Source: Actinomycetes bacterium (GTDB lineage: Bacteria > Actinomycetota > Actinomycetes > Propionibacteriales > Nocardioidaceae). From it: a stretch of 64,000 bases of DNA. Numbering within the stretch: position 1 is the stretch's first letter; every line of letters begins with the position of its first letter. The position numbers and the translations under genes were made by a program. The notes under the pieces were generated by a model. The model was not told the DNA's origin. It worked only from the letters and a program-made list of their open reading frames with translations, and searched no databases. The stretch spans positions 137,595 to 201,594 of the forward strand of contig JAEWOG010000067.1 in NCBI GenBank assembly GCA_023460975.1, read 5' to 3'. Shown one piece after another: positions 26,171 through 34,893 of this stretch.

Positions 26171-26203
26171 CCCCTCGTCGCCCGTCGGGCCGAGGGGTTT
26201 TTT
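26171..26203 (+). terminator. ilvBNC attenuator terminator
   Basis: CCCCTCG (26171-26177) pairs with CGAGGGG (26191-26197), followed by six T. It lies between the leader peptide and ilvB and is the classic form of an attenuator. The segments TGAGCCTCACGGCTCC and GCATGCGC between the peptide and the terminator can form competing helices. Confidence 0.85.
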
Positions 26204-26235
26204 GTTGGTCAGACGACGTTGAGGAATGTGGAGAG

Positions 26236-27999
26236 ATGACGGATCCGACGAACGGGCCGGGCGAGCAGATCACGGGTGCCCAGAGCCTCATCACGTCGCT
26301 GGAGGCCGCGGGTGTCCAAGACATCTTCGGCATCCCTGGCGGGGCGATTCTGCCGGCGTACGACCCGCTGATGGACTCCACGCGGATCCGCCACATCCTC
26401 GTACGCCACGAGCAGGGCGCAGGCCACGCCGCGCAGGGTTACGCCGCCGCGAGCGGTCGCGTGGGCGTGTGTATGGCGACGTCGGGCCCCGGCGCGACCA
26501 ACCTCGTGACCGCCCTCGCGGACGCGCACATGGACTCGGTCCCGATGGTCGCAGTCACGGGTCAGGTCGGCGCTTCGCTGATCGGCACGGACGCGTTCCA
26601 GGAGGCCGACATCCGCGGCATCACCATGCCGATCACCAAGCACAACTTCCTCGTCACCGACCCGGCCGAGATCCCGCGGACCGTCGCCGAGGCCTTCCAC
26701 ATCGCCGCGACCGGCCGCCCGGGTCCGGTGCTGGTGGACGTCACGAAGTCGGCGCTCCAGTCGATGACGTCCTTCTCCTGGCCCACCGAGCTCCTGCTGC
26801 CCGGCTACCGGCCCGTGACCCGTCCGCACTCGAAGCAGATCCGCGAGGCGGCCAAGCTGATCGCCGACTCCCGACGCCCCGTGCTCTACGTGGGTGGCGG
26901 CGTGATCCGCGCGGGTGCCGCCAAGGAGCTGCGCCGCCTGGCCGAGCTCACGGGGATTCCCGTGGTCACGACGCTGATGGCGCGTGGTGCCTTCCCCGAC
27001 AGCCACCCGCAGCACCTCGGCATGCCCGGCATGCACGGCACGGTGGCCGCGGTCGCCGGGTTGCAGAAGTCGGACCTGCTGATCACTCTGGGTGCCCGTT
27101 TCGACGACCGGGTGACCGGCAACCTCGACTCGTTCGCGCCCCAGGCGAAGGTGATCCACGCCGACATCGACCCCGCCGAGATCGGCAAGAACCGCGACGT
27201 CGACGTGCCGATCGTCGGTGACTGCCGCCTGGTCATCGCCGACCTGGTGGCGCTGCTGGAGTCCGAGGGCGCCGACGCGCTGCCGGACATCGCCGCCTGG
27301 GCCGAGTTCATCCTCGGCGTCAAGGCGAAGTACCCGCTCGGGTACGAGAAGCCGGCTGACGGGTCGCTGGCGCCGCAGCACGTCATCGAGCGCCTCGGTG
27401 AGTTGTCGGGACCGGACGCGATCTTCGCGGCCGGGGTCGGCCAGCACCAGATGTGGGCGACGCACTACGTCAAGTACGAGAAGCCCAACACGTGGCTCAA
27501 CTCGGGCGGCCTGGGCACGATGGGCTACTCCGTGCCCGCCGCGATGGGCGCCAAGGTGGCCTGCCCCGACCAGACCGTGTGGTCGATCGACGGTGACGGC
27601 TGCTTCCAGATGACCAATCAGGAGCTCGCGACCTGCGCGATCAACGACATCCCGATCAAGGTCGCGGTCATCAACAACGAGTCGCTCGGCATGGTGCGCC
27701 AGTGGCAGACGCTGTTCTACAACGAGCGCTACTCCAACACCGACCTGCACTCCAAGCGCATCCCCGACTTCGTCAAGCTGGCCGAGGCGTACGGCTGCGT
27801 CGGCCTCTCGTGCGACTCTCCGACGGACGTCGACGCGACGATCAAGCGGGCGCTCGAGATCGACGACCAGCCGGTCGTGGTCGACTTCCGGGTGCACCGC
27901 GACGCGATGGTGTGGCCGATGGTGGCCGCCGGGACGAGCAACGACGACATCAAGTACGCCCGCGACCTGGCGCCCAATTTCGACGACGTGGAGCTGTGA
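26236..27999 (+). CDS. ilvB: Acetolactate synthase, large (catalytic) subunit
   Basis: A 587-residue ThDP enzyme making acetolactate or acetohydroxybutyrate, the first common step of Val/Leu/Ile synthesis. The catalytic glutamate is in VRHEQGAGHAAQGYA, the FAD/regulatory region around residues 200-360 has TLMARGAFPDSHPQHLGMPGMHG, and the ThDP/Mg motif is GDGCFQMTNQELATC. The ATG at 26236 follows GTGGAGAG; the frame stays open far upstream, but that part runs through the leader and terminator and is not translated as ilvB. ilvN and ilvC follow in the same orientation. Confidence 0.96.
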   Translation: MTDPTNGPGEQITGAQSLITSLEAAGVQDIFGIPGGAILPAYDPLMDSTRIRHILVRHEQGAGHAAQGYAAASGRVGVCMATSGPGATNLVTALADAHMDSVPMVAVTGQVGASLIGTDAFQEADIRGITMPITKHNFLVTDPAEIPRTVAEAFHIAATGRPGPVLVDVTKSALQSMTSFSWPTELLLPGYRPVTRPHSKQIREAAKLIADSRRPVLYVGGGVIRAGAAKELRRLAELTGIPVVTTLMARGAFPDSHPQHLGMPGMHGTVAAVAGLQKSDLLITLGARFDDRVTGNLDSFAPQAKVIHADIDPAEIGKNRDVDVPIVGDCRLVIADLVALLESEGADALPDIAAWAEFILGVKAKYPLGYEKPADGSLAPQHVIERLGELSGPDAIFAAGVGQHQMWATHYVKYEKPNTWLNSGGLGTMGYSVPAAMGAKVACPDQTVWSIDGDGCFQMTNQELATCAINDIPIKVAVINNESLGMVRQWQTLFYNERYSNTDLHSKRIPDFVKLAEAYGCVGLSCDSPTDVDATIKRALEIDDQPVVVDFRVHRDAMVWPMVAAGTSNDDIKYARDLAPNFDDVEL

Positions 28000-28004
28000 G
28001 CGAC

Positions 28005-28547
28005 ATGACCAAGCACACCCTGTCCGTCCTGGTGGAGAACAAGCCCGGCGTCCTGACCCGGATCGCCGCGCTCTTCTCCCGCCGCGGGTTCAACATCGAC
28101 TCGTTGGCGGTGGGCCCGACCGAGCACCCCGAGGTCTCCCGAATGACCATCGTGGTGGGCGTCGAGGACTCGCCGCTCGAGCAGGTCACCAAGCAGCTCA
28201 ACAAGCTGATCGAGGTCATCAAGGTGGTGGAGCTCGACGGCACCGCGTCGGTCAACCGCGAGCTCATCCTGGTCAAGGTCAAGGCCGACCAGGCCACGCG
28301 CGGCGCCGTGCTCGACGCCGTGCAGCTCTTCCGCGCCAAGGTGGTCGACGTGGCCCCCGACGCGGTCACCATCCAACTCGTCGGCAACGCCGACAAGATC
28401 GCCGACTTCCTACGCTTCGTAGAGCCCTTCGGGGTCCGCGAGCTCGTCCAGTCCGGCATGGTCGCGATCGGTCGTGGCTCCCGCTCCATCAGCGAGCGCT
28501 CGCTGCGCCCGGTGCCGATCCCTGCACCGCCCTCGGCCATCGGCTGA
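28005..28547 (+). CDS. ilvN: Acetolactate synthase, small (regulatory) subunit
   Basis: A 180-residue regulatory subunit with an N-terminal ACT domain (HTLSVLVENKPGVLTRIAALFSRRGFNIDSL) and the C-terminal activating domain (ELILVKVKAD... VDVAPDAVTIQLVG). It binds valine for feedback inhibition and stimulates IlvB. An in-frame GTG at 27996 overlaps the ilvB stop and could be used instead; the ATG is chosen for its better spacing from GGAG at 27990. The C-terminal tail (SLRPVPIPAPPSAIG) is slightly longer than usual. Confidence 0.95.
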   Translation: MTKHTLSVLVENKPGVLTRIAALFSRRGFNIDSLAVGPTEHPEVSRMTIVVGVEDSPLEQVTKQLNKLIEVIKVVELDGTASVNRELILVKVKADQATRGAVLDAVQLFRAKVVDVAPDAVTIQLVGNADKIADFLRFVEPFGVRELVQSGMVAIGRGSRSISERSLRPVPIPAPPSAIG

Positions 28548-28604
28548 GACCCGACGGTGCGCCGCGGCCGGAGTCGAGGACAATCGGACCGTACGCCCGC
28601 ACCA

Positions 28605-28622
28605 GCACGGCGCTCGCCGTGC
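28605..28622 (+). promoter_or_regulatory. Hairpin in ilvN-ilvC spacer
   Basis: GCACGGC-GCTC-GCCGTGC in the 119-base spacer, 45 bases before the ilvC start. It lacks a T tract and may set differential mRNA stability. A GACAAT hexamer at 28579 could be the -10 of an internal ilvC promoter. Confidence 0.35.
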
Positions 28623-28666
28623 ACCCCAGCACCACCTGCCATCCGCAACCAGAAGGAGAGCCCGAA

Positions 28667-29692
28667 GTGGCTGAGATGTACTACGACGACGACGCCGACC
28701 TGACCCTGATCCAGGGCAAGAAGGTCGCTGTCATCGGTTACGGCAGCCAGGGCCACGCTCACGCCCTCAACCTGCGCGACTCCGGTGTCGACGTGCGCAT
28801 CGGTCTGCCGGAGGGCTCCAAGTCGCGCCCGAAGGCCGCCGACGAGGGCTTCGCCGTCCTCACGCCCGCCGAGGCTGCCGCCGAGGCCGACGTGATCGTG
28901 ATCCTCGCCCCCGACCAGCACCAGCGTGCGCTGTACGCCGAGTCGATCGCCCCCAACCTGCAGACGGGCGACACCCTGGTCTTCGGCCACGGCTTCAACA
29001 TCCGCTTCGGCTACATCACCGCCCCCGAGGGCGTCGACGTCATCATGGTGGCGCCCAAGGCCCCCGGTCACACGGTGCGCCGCGAGTACGTCGCCGGCCG
29101 CGGCATCCCGGACATCATCGCCGTGGAGCAGGACGCCTCCGGCTCCGCCTGGGACCTCGCGAAGTCGTACGCGAAGGGCATCGGCGGCACGCGCGCCGGT
29201 GTCATCAAGACGACCTTCACCGAGGAGACCGAGACCGACCTGTTCGGTGAGCAGGCTGTCCTGTGCGGTGGCGTCTCGCAGCTGGTCCAGTACGGCTTCG
29301 AGACCCTGACCGAGGCCGGCTACCAGCCCGAGATCGCCTACTTCGAGGTGCTGCACGAGCTCAAGCTCATCGTGGACCTCATGTGGGAGGGCGGCATCGC
29401 CAAGCAGCGCTGGTCGGTCTCCGACACCGCTGAGTACGGCGACTACGTCTCCGGTCCGCGCGTCATCAACCCGCAGGTCAAGGACAACATGAAGGCCGTG
29501 CTGGCCGACATCGTCTCCGGCGCGTTCGCCGAGCGCTTCATCGCGGACCAGGACGCGGGTGCCCCCGAGTTCCAGGAGCTGCGCGCCAAGGGCGCGGCGC
29601 ACCCGATCGAGGCCACCGGCAAGACGCTGCGTTCGCACTTCTCGTGGAAGCAGCAGGACGCGGACTACACGGACGGCTCTGCCGCCCGCTGA
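28667..29692 (+). CDS. ilvC: Ketol-acid reductoisomerase (class I)
   Basis: A 341-residue KARI, which isomerises and reduces acetolactate to dihydroxy-isovalerate. The Rossmann motif VIGYGSQGHAHALNL is near residue 22; the NADPH-preferring loop has SKSRPKA; the knotted C-terminal domain shows KTTFTEETETDLFGEQAVLCGG and FEVLHELKLIVDLMWEGG with the metal-binding Asp/Glu. The start is the GTG 9 bases after AAGGAGAG. Third gene of ilvBNC, followed by a 16-bp terminator stem. Confidence 0.96.
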   Translation: MAEMYYDDDADLTLIQGKKVAVIGYGSQGHAHALNLRDSGVDVRIGLPEGSKSRPKAADEGFAVLTPAEAAAEADVIVILAPDQHQRALYAESIAPNLQTGDTLVFGHGFNIRFGYITAPEGVDVIMVAPKAPGHTVRREYVAGRGIPDIIAVEQDASGSAWDLAKSYAKGIGGTRAGVIKTTFTEETETDLFGEQAVLCGGVSQLVQYGFETLTEAGYQPEIAYFEVLHELKLIVDLMWEGGIAKQRWSVSDTAEYGDYVSGPRVINPQVKDNMKAVLADIVSGAFAERFIADQDAGAPEFQELRAKGAAHPIEATGKTLRSHFSWKQQDADYTDGSAAR

Positions 29693-29710
29693 TCTGCTCC
29701 GAAGCCAGGC

Positions 29711-29747
29711 CCCAGACCCGGTGACCGCGATGGTCACCGGGTCTGGG
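29711..29747 (+). terminator. Strong terminator after ilvC
   Basis: A perfect 16-bp stem (29711-29726 with 29732-29747) around the loop GCGAT, followed by a weak T-containing stretch (ACCATTTGG). It closes the ilvBNC operon. Confidence 0.85.
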
Positions 29748-29801
29748 ACCATTTGGGGGAGGGCAGGCAGTCTGAAGGCCCATGATTCAGGGGGATTTTG
29801 G

Positions 29802-30779
29802 ATGACCGCGCAGGACCCGACGACTGTGCGACGCAGGATCTCCTTCCTGCTCCCCGTCTACAACGAAGCGCTGGGGATCGAGACTTTCCACGCTGCCTTG
29901 AGCGAGACGGCGCAGGTGCTCGAGGAGCGTTACGACGTCAACTTCATCTACGTCGATGACGGCTCCAAGGACGACTCGTTGGAGCGGCTGCTGGCGATGC
30001 GTGAGGTTGACGACCGGGTCTGCGTGGTGGGTCTCTCGCGCAACTTCGGCCACCAGAAGGCCGTGACCGCCGCACTGGATGCCTGCGACGCCGACGCGGC
30101 GATCATCATGGACACCGACCTGCAGGACCCGCCCGCCGTCTGTCTCGAGCTCGTGGCGAAATGGGAGGAGGGCGCGGACGTCGTCTACGCCCAGCGACGC
30201 TCACGAGACGACAGCCTGTTCAAGCGCGCCACGGCCAACGCCTTCTACCGGCTCCTGGCCCGACTCGCGTCGATCGAGATTCCCCGCAACACCGGCGACT
30301 TCCGGCTTCTCGACCGCAAGGTGGTCGCCGAGATCGGCCGCTACCGCGAGCACAACCGGTTCCTGCGCGGGTTGGTCTCGCACGTCGGATTCCGCCAAGA
30401 GGCGGTGCTCTTCGACCGTGACGCCCGCTTCGCCGGGACGACGGGCTACCCGCTGAAGAAGATGCTGCAGTTCGCGGGCGACGGAATCTTCGCCTTCTCC
30501 ACGACCCCGTTGATCGTCATCACCAGGATCGGGTTCGTCTTCTCGTTGCTCAGCATGGTGGGCGTCGTGTACGCACTCGTGGTCCGGCTGGTCACGCCGG
30601 AGAACGCCGTCCCGGGGTGGGCGTTCCTGGCGATCGTCGTGCTCATGATGGGCGGCATCCAGATCTCGATGCTCGGCATCCTGGGCTCCTACCTGGGCCG
30701 CGTCTACACGGAGGTGCAGAACCGTCCCCTGTACGCCGTGTCGGTGCGAGCGGGGGACCCGTCCGGCGGCGCGGAGTGA
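29802..30779 (+). CDS. GtrB/DPM1-like membrane glycosyltransferase (GT2)
   Basis: A 325-residue GT2 enzyme. The catalytic domain spans ~10-230: SFLLPVYNEALGIETF, IYVDDGSKDDSLE, SRNFGHQKAVTAALD and IIMDTDLQDPP (Asp pair). Two transmembrane helices follow (~240-300, FSTTPLIVITRIGFVFSLL and WAFLAIVVLMMGGIQISML). This is the GtrB/ArnC-like form, which puts a sugar on undecaprenyl or decaprenyl phosphate. GtrA and a polytopic transferase-like protein follow with overlaps, so it is the first gene of a three-gene glycosylation cassette. RBS GGGGGA. Confidence 0.9.
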   Translation: MTAQDPTTVRRRISFLLPVYNEALGIETFHAALSETAQVLEERYDVNFIYVDDGSKDDSLERLLAMREVDDRVCVVGLSRNFGHQKAVTAALDACDADAAIIMDTDLQDPPAVCLELVAKWEEGADVVYAQRRSRDDSLFKRATANAFYRLLARLASIEIPRNTGDFRLLDRKVVAEIGRYREHNRFLRGLVSHVGFRQEAVLFDRDARFAGTTGYPLKKMLQFAGDGIFAFSTTPLIVITRIGFVFSLLSMVGVVYALVVRLVTPENAVPGWAFLAIVVLMMGGIQISMLGILGSYLGRVYTEVQNRPLYAVSVRAGDPSGGAE

Positions 30780-31228
30780 GCGCCGTGGCTCAGACGAGGC
30801 CGGACTCCACAGGCTCACGGGCCAAGCGCTTCGCGGCGGTGGGCGTGGTCAACACGCTGATCGACCTCGGGTTGTACGCGCTGCTGACCAGCTTTGGTCT
30901 GGGGTTCATCCTCGCCAACTTCATCTCGACGTCGGCGGGCATGACGTTCGGCTTCTTTGCTCACCGCAGCTATTCGTTCCGCTCCGACGCTCACTTGGTG
31001 CGCAGTGCCCTGACCTTCGTGGCCACGACGGGTGTGGGCCTGTGGGTGGTGCAGCCCGCGATCATCTGGATCGCCGCCAACGGGCTGACCGCGGTTGCTG
31101 GGGAGTCGGCTCTCACCGAGGTCTGGCTGCCGAAGTTGGCCGCGATCTCGGTGGGGCTCGTGTGGAACTTCGTGCTCTACCAGGTGGTCGTCTTCGGCCG
31201 TGGGGGTGAGACGCATGAGCGGGGCTGA
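30776..31228 (+). CDS. GtrA-like flippase family membrane protein
   Basis: A 150-residue protein with four hydrophobic helices and the GtrA signature RFAAVGVVNTLIDLGLYALL, then FGFFAHRSYSFRS and WNFVLYQVVVF. GtrA proteins are thought to flip lipid-linked sugars made by GtrB. The GTG overlapping the preceding stop (GTGA) is chosen; another in-frame GTG lies 9 bases later. The end overlaps the following gene by 14 bases. Confidence 0.88.
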   Translation: MSAVAQTRPDSTGSRAKRFAAVGVVNTLIDLGLYALLTSFGLGFILANFISTSAGMTFGFFAHRSYSFRSDAHLVRSALTFVATTGVGLWVVQPAIIWIAANGLTAVAGESALTEVWLPKLAAISVGLVWNFVLYQVVVFGRGGETHERG

Positions 31229-32882
31229 GCCGGCAGACGCACCTGCCGCCGAGCGGCTCGGCCTGTGGGGACGCCTCCGCGAGGCGGGCGAGGGCAGGCT
31301 GCTGCCTGCGGTCGTGTCGTGGCTGTGCTGCATCGTGCTCGGCTGGTTCGTGGCCGGGGTGCTCGTGGCGCCGGTCGCCGCGAGCACGATCTACCCGCGC
31401 TGGCAGGCCCTGGTCGGGGCTGCCGTGCTGGTGGTGGGCGTGATCGTGGCCGTGGGGCTCTCCGGAGGACTCGTCCGCTGGCTCGAGCAGCACCCCTGGG
31501 TGCGCCGCGGTCTGGGACTGCTGTGGCTGACGGCTCTGGGCGCAACGATGGTGCGCGTGGGGCTGGCGATCTGGGCGCCCACCGGCTGGGACTCGGCCAT
31601 GGTCGAGGAGTGGTCGTACGGGATGGTCCACGGCGGGGCGGACAGCGAAACCTTGTCCTGGATGATCAACCTGTACCCCAACAACTCGCTGCTGGTCGCC
31701 GCGCTCACGCGGTGGTACGAGCTGTGCGCCGCAGTCGGCATCACGGGGCGAGCCACGGGCGCGGTGCTCATCACCGCCATGGCGATGACGGCCGCCTTCG
31801 CGATCGGTTACCTGACCACCCGACGGGTGGCGGGCCCGACCGCGGGCTACGTGTACGCAGTCCTGCTCACCCCCTTCTTGGCCGTCAGCCCGTACGCAGC
31901 GGTGGCCTACTCGGACACGATCGGCATGCTCTTCCCGATCACGATCATCTACCTCTTCGTCCGACTGCTCGACGCGGACCGGCTGTGGGTCCGCGGCCTC
32001 CTGTGGCTCGGGATCGGTGTTGTCTTCCACCTTGGCTACCAGGTCAAGCCGACCGTGCTCTTCGCCTTGTTGGCCGTGATCGGTGGCGGGATCGCGGTGA
32101 CCAACTGGCGGCGTTGGACGCGCCCCGATCTGGTGCGCCGTGCCACCGCCGCGGTGGCCCTGGCGGCGGGTGTGGGGGTCTCCGTCGTGGGGTCGAACCT
32201 GCTCATCTCGCCCTTCGGGTTCGCACCCGAGGGGGAGGAGGTCGAGCATGCGATGCCGTTCACCCACTTCCTCAACATGGGTGCGGTGCGGGTTGAGACG
32301 CCCTACGGGACCCACCGCTGGGGTGGCTACAACCATCCCGATGTCGTCGAGATGATCAACCTGCCTCCCGAGGAGCGTTCCGAGCACGCTGTCGACAGCT
32401 ATCTGCAGCGCGTCGAGGCGATGGGGCCGTACGGCTATGCGGAGTTCCTCAACGACAAGGGCAACTGGGTCTTCGGCGACGGCAGCTTCTTTGCGTACGG
32501 CGAGGGGACCATGTCCGCCCCGGACCCGGGCTGGGTCCGCAACGATGCTCGAAGCACCGCGATCCGAGACTGGGTCAACCTGCACGGGGCCCACTATCCG
32601 ACGGTGCTGCTCGGGTGGCAGGTGCTGTGGCTGGCGGTGCTCGTGCTGCTCGTGGCGCCGGTGGTGGCGTGGCCACGGGGCATGTTCAACCTGCCGAGTG
32701 CAGCCATGCGCCTGTCGTTGGTCGGGTTGCTGGTGTTCCTGCTGCTCTTCGAGGCTCGCCCGCGCTACTTGTACCTCTACCTGCCGGTCTTCGTGGCGCT
32801 GTCGTCTCTGACTGCTGTTCGTGTGGCGGGGACGCTGCGACGTCGGTCGGCTCCGGAACAAAGCGCCCCCGTCGAGGGTTGA
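31215..32882 (+). CDS. Polytopic GT-C-like glycosyltransferase or hypothetical membrane protein
   Basis: A 555-residue protein with roughly ten hydrophobic helices, split by a large hydrophilic loop (~350-470). An acidic motif WDSAMVEEWSYG lies in the first extracytoplasmic loop, where GT-C enzymes (PMT/ArnT/EmbC-like) keep their catalytic acid. The late segment FEARPRYLYLYLPVF is also common in that group. With GtrB and GtrA upstream it is a plausible GtrC-like enzyme, moving a lipid-linked sugar onto a cell wall polymer or protein. The family is not certain. Confidence 0.65.
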   Translation: MSGAEPADAPAAERLGLWGRLREAGEGRLLPAVVSWLCCIVLGWFVAGVLVAPVAASTIYPRWQALVGAAVLVVGVIVAVGLSGGLVRWLEQHPWVRRGLGLLWLTALGATMVRVGLAIWAPTGWDSAMVEEWSYGMVHGGADSETLSWMINLYPNNSLLVAALTRWYELCAAVGITGRATGAVLITAMAMTAAFAIGYLTTRRVAGPTAGYVYAVLLTPFLAVSPYAAVAYSDTIGMLFPITIIYLFVRLLDADRLWVRGLLWLGIGVVFHLGYQVKPTVLFALLAVIGGGIAVTNWRRWTRPDLVRRATAAVALAAGVGVSVVGSNLLISPFGFAPEGEEVEHAMPFTHFLNMGAVRVETPYGTHRWGGYNHPDVVEMINLPPEERSEHAVDSYLQRVEAMGPYGYAEFLNDKGNWVFGDGSFFAYGEGTMSAPDPGWVRNDARSTAIRDWVNLHGAHYPTVLLGWQVLWLAVLVLLVAPVVAWPRGMFNLPSAAMRLSLVGLLVFLLLFEARPRYLYLYLPVFVALSSLTAVRVAGTLRRRSAPEQSAPVEG

Positions 32883-32889
32883 GCTGGCC

Positions 32890-33594
32890 ATGCGCATCAA
32901 CATCTGGTCCGACATCGTGTGTCCGTGGTGCTACATCGGAAAGCGTCGTCTCGAGACGGCGCTGGCCGACTTCCCGCACGCGGACGAGGTGGAGATCCAG
33001 TGGCACTCCTACCTGCTCGACCCCACGGCGCCGGCGGTGCCGACCGAGACTGTCGCCGAGTCCTTGGGGCGCAAGTACGGGGGAGGCCCGCAGGCGGGAC
33101 GCGAGATGATCTCCCGCGTCGTGGACGTCGCCGCGCAGGAGGGCATGGCGTGGCGCTACGAGGAGGCCATGCACGTCAGCACCGTGGACGCGCACCGGCT
33201 GTTGCACCTGGCCTTCGCCGAGGGTGGCGCGGCGTTGCAGGGCGCACTCAAGGAGGCGCTGTTCGACGCCAACTTCGGCCAGGCGCGCAACATCGGCGAC
33301 CCGGCCGTACTCACCGACATCGCGACCTCCGTGGGGCTGGTGGGGGAGCGGGTGAGCGAGGTGCTCCAGGGCACCGACTACGCGGCCGAGGTCGAGGCGG
33401 ACGTGGCGGCAGCGCGGGCGTACGGCGCCACTGGCGTCCCCTTCTACGTCGTCGACGAGAAGTACGGGGTCTCCGGCGCCCAACCGGCCAAGGTGTTCAC
33501 CCAGGTGCTCGAGCGGGCGTGGGCCGACTCTCGACCTTCGATCGACATCGTGGCGAGCGGTGAGGAGTGCGGCCCCGACGGCTGCGCCATCTGA
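32890..33594 (+). CDS. DsbA-family thiol oxidoreductase, FrnE-like
   Basis: A 234-residue thioredoxin-fold protein with a helical insertion. The active site CPWC is at residues 13-16 (SDIVCPWCYIGKR), and the cis-Pro loop is TGVPFYVVDEKYGVSGAQP. No signal peptide, so it is cytoplasmic, as FrnE-like proteins are (roles in polyketide isomerisation or oxidative stress are reported for relatives). The C-terminus has a further cysteine pair, EECGPDGC. The ATG at 32890 overlaps nothing and has a weak RBS (GAGCTGG). Confidence 0.88.
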   Translation: MRINIWSDIVCPWCYIGKRRLETALADFPHADEVEIQWHSYLLDPTAPAVPTETVAESLGRKYGGGPQAGREMISRVVDVAAQEGMAWRYEEAMHVSTVDAHRLLHLAFAEGGAALQGALKEALFDANFGQARNIGDPAVLTDIATSVGLVGERVSEVLQGTDYAAEVEADVAAARAYGATGVPFYVVDEKYGVSGAQPAKVFTQVLERAWADSRPSIDIVASGEECGPDGCAI

Positions 33595-33679
33595 CCGAGC
33601 CACCTGACTGAGCCACCCGACCGAGCCATCTCACGGCGCCGAGTGCGTGAGACGGCAGGCGGAGCACCTGCGGCTGAGC

Positions 33680-33685
33680 AATACT
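33680..33685 (+). promoter_or_regulatory. -10 element AATACT
   Basis: AATACT, 6 bases, then the ATG at 33692. Confidence 0.45.
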
Positions 33686-33691
33686 CCCGCC

Positions 33692-34726
33692 ATGAGTCGT
33701 CTCGAGGGGTCCTCACGCATCGCCGGTGTCGACCTGGCGCGTGGCCTTGCGCTCGTGTCGATGTTCGTCGCCCACACTGCGCCCACAGGGGGCCCGGCAG
33801 ACGTGCTTGCGCTGTCGGAGTACCTGACGTTCCCACTGTTCGCGATGCTGGTGGGCGTCGGAGCGCAACTGGGTGCCCGGGCGCACGGTGCCCGCAGGCA
33901 CCTGGTGAGCACGTGCGTCCACGCCGTGGCTCTGCTGGGGCTGGGCTGGTTGCTCGATCAGGCGGGTGCCCAGGTCATCATCGTCCTCGCCCCCTTGGGC
34001 GTGCTGACGCTCCTGATGTGGTTCATCGTCCGACTGCCGACCTGGGCGGTGGCCGCGGTGGGTGCGACGGCCGCAGCCCTCGCCCCGTGGGTCGCTGAGT
34101 CCACCGAACCTGTCCGGACTCGCCTGATGATGGAGCAGTCGCCCGCGCTGTGGTGGTTCGAACTGCTGGCCAGCGACAGCTATCCCCAGATCGTGCTGGT
34201 CCTCATGGCGTGCGCCGGCGTGCTCCTGACCCGCCTCCTGCTGCCCGCGACGGGCGTGCGGCGAGTGCCCGCCGCCGTCGCCGCCGTGGTGTTCCTGGCC
34301 CTCGCCGCGGCCTGGCGCGTGGCTGATCTGGTGGGCGTCGTCGACCTGATCGCGTACGAGACGGTGTGGCCGGTGCTGGCCTTCGACCTGTGTCTGGCCG
34401 CGGCGCTCGTCGCCGGCTGCCTGGTCATCGGCGCCATGGACCAGGGCGGTGTGCGCGCGCTGGTGCGCACCGTCGCGGACGCCGGGTCGATGACGCTGAC
34501 GCTGTACGCCCTGCACGTCGTATGGCTGGCCTGGTGGGTCCGAGTGCTGCGTCCGGCCCTGAGCGACGACGCCTGGCTGAACGTCGTGGGCATGACCGTG
34601 GGCGCCCTGGTGCTGGCGGCAGTGTGGACGCGGCTGCCCTGGCCGGCCCGGTGGCGTCGCGGCCCCGTCGAAGGCATGCTGGCCCAGACCGTGGCCGCGC
34701 TCGAGGGTCGTCGAGCCTCGGCGTGA
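33692..34726 (+). CDS. DUF1624/DUF418-like polytopic acyltransferase-family protein
   Basis: A 344-residue membrane protein with about ten helices. The N-terminal signature RIAGVDLARGLALVSMFVAHTAP carries the Asp and His conserved in heparan-alpha-glucosaminide acetyltransferase-like (DUF1624) and DUF418 proteins. The later segment TLTLYALHVVWLAWWV also fits DUF418. These proteins are believed to pass acyl groups across the membrane to sugars. No partner gene is evident. The leaderless ATG is 6 bases after AATACT. Confidence 0.75.
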   Translation: MSRLEGSSRIAGVDLARGLALVSMFVAHTAPTGGPADVLALSEYLTFPLFAMLVGVGAQLGARAHGARRHLVSTCVHAVALLGLGWLLDQAGAQVIIVLAPLGVLTLLMWFIVRLPTWAVAAVGATAAALAPWVAESTEPVRTRLMMEQSPALWWFELLASDSYPQIVLVLMACAGVLLTRLLLPATGVRRVPAAVAAVVFLALAAAWRVADLVGVVDLIAYETVWPVLAFDLCLAAALVAGCLVIGAMDQGGVRALVRTVADAGSMTLTLYALHVVWLAWWVRVLRPALSDDAWLNVVGMTVGALVLAAVWTRLPWPARWRRGPVEGMLAQTVAALEGRRASA

Positions 34727-34778
34727 ATCAGCCCCGCGCCGCCTGACGTGGCGGGCGTGGGACCGAATCGCCGGGCGT

Positions 34779-34811
34779 GCTGTGCTGGGCTAGGCTGGGT
34801 CCCAGCACAGC
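34779..34811. promoter_or_regulatory. Palindrome spanning a -10 element upstream of serA
   Basis: GCTGTGCTGGG (34779-34789) and CCCAGCACAGC (34801-34811) form a perfect 11-bp inverted repeat around a loop that contains TAGGCT at 34791. It is 83 bases before serA. It could be an operator that covers the promoter or a hairpin at the mRNA 5' end. Confidence 0.55.
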
Positions 34812-34893
34812 GTCGTGCCGGGCCCGCGCCCCCGATCGGGGTTGCCACGGACCACTGGTTCTCATCCGCCCCACCTCACGAGGAACTTTCGCT

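Noticed and set aside
26041..26235. N-terminal extension of IlvB through an upstream open frame
   Set aside because: It would run through the attenuator leader and terminator, adds sequence unlike IlvB, and a proper RBS and ATG exist at 26236.
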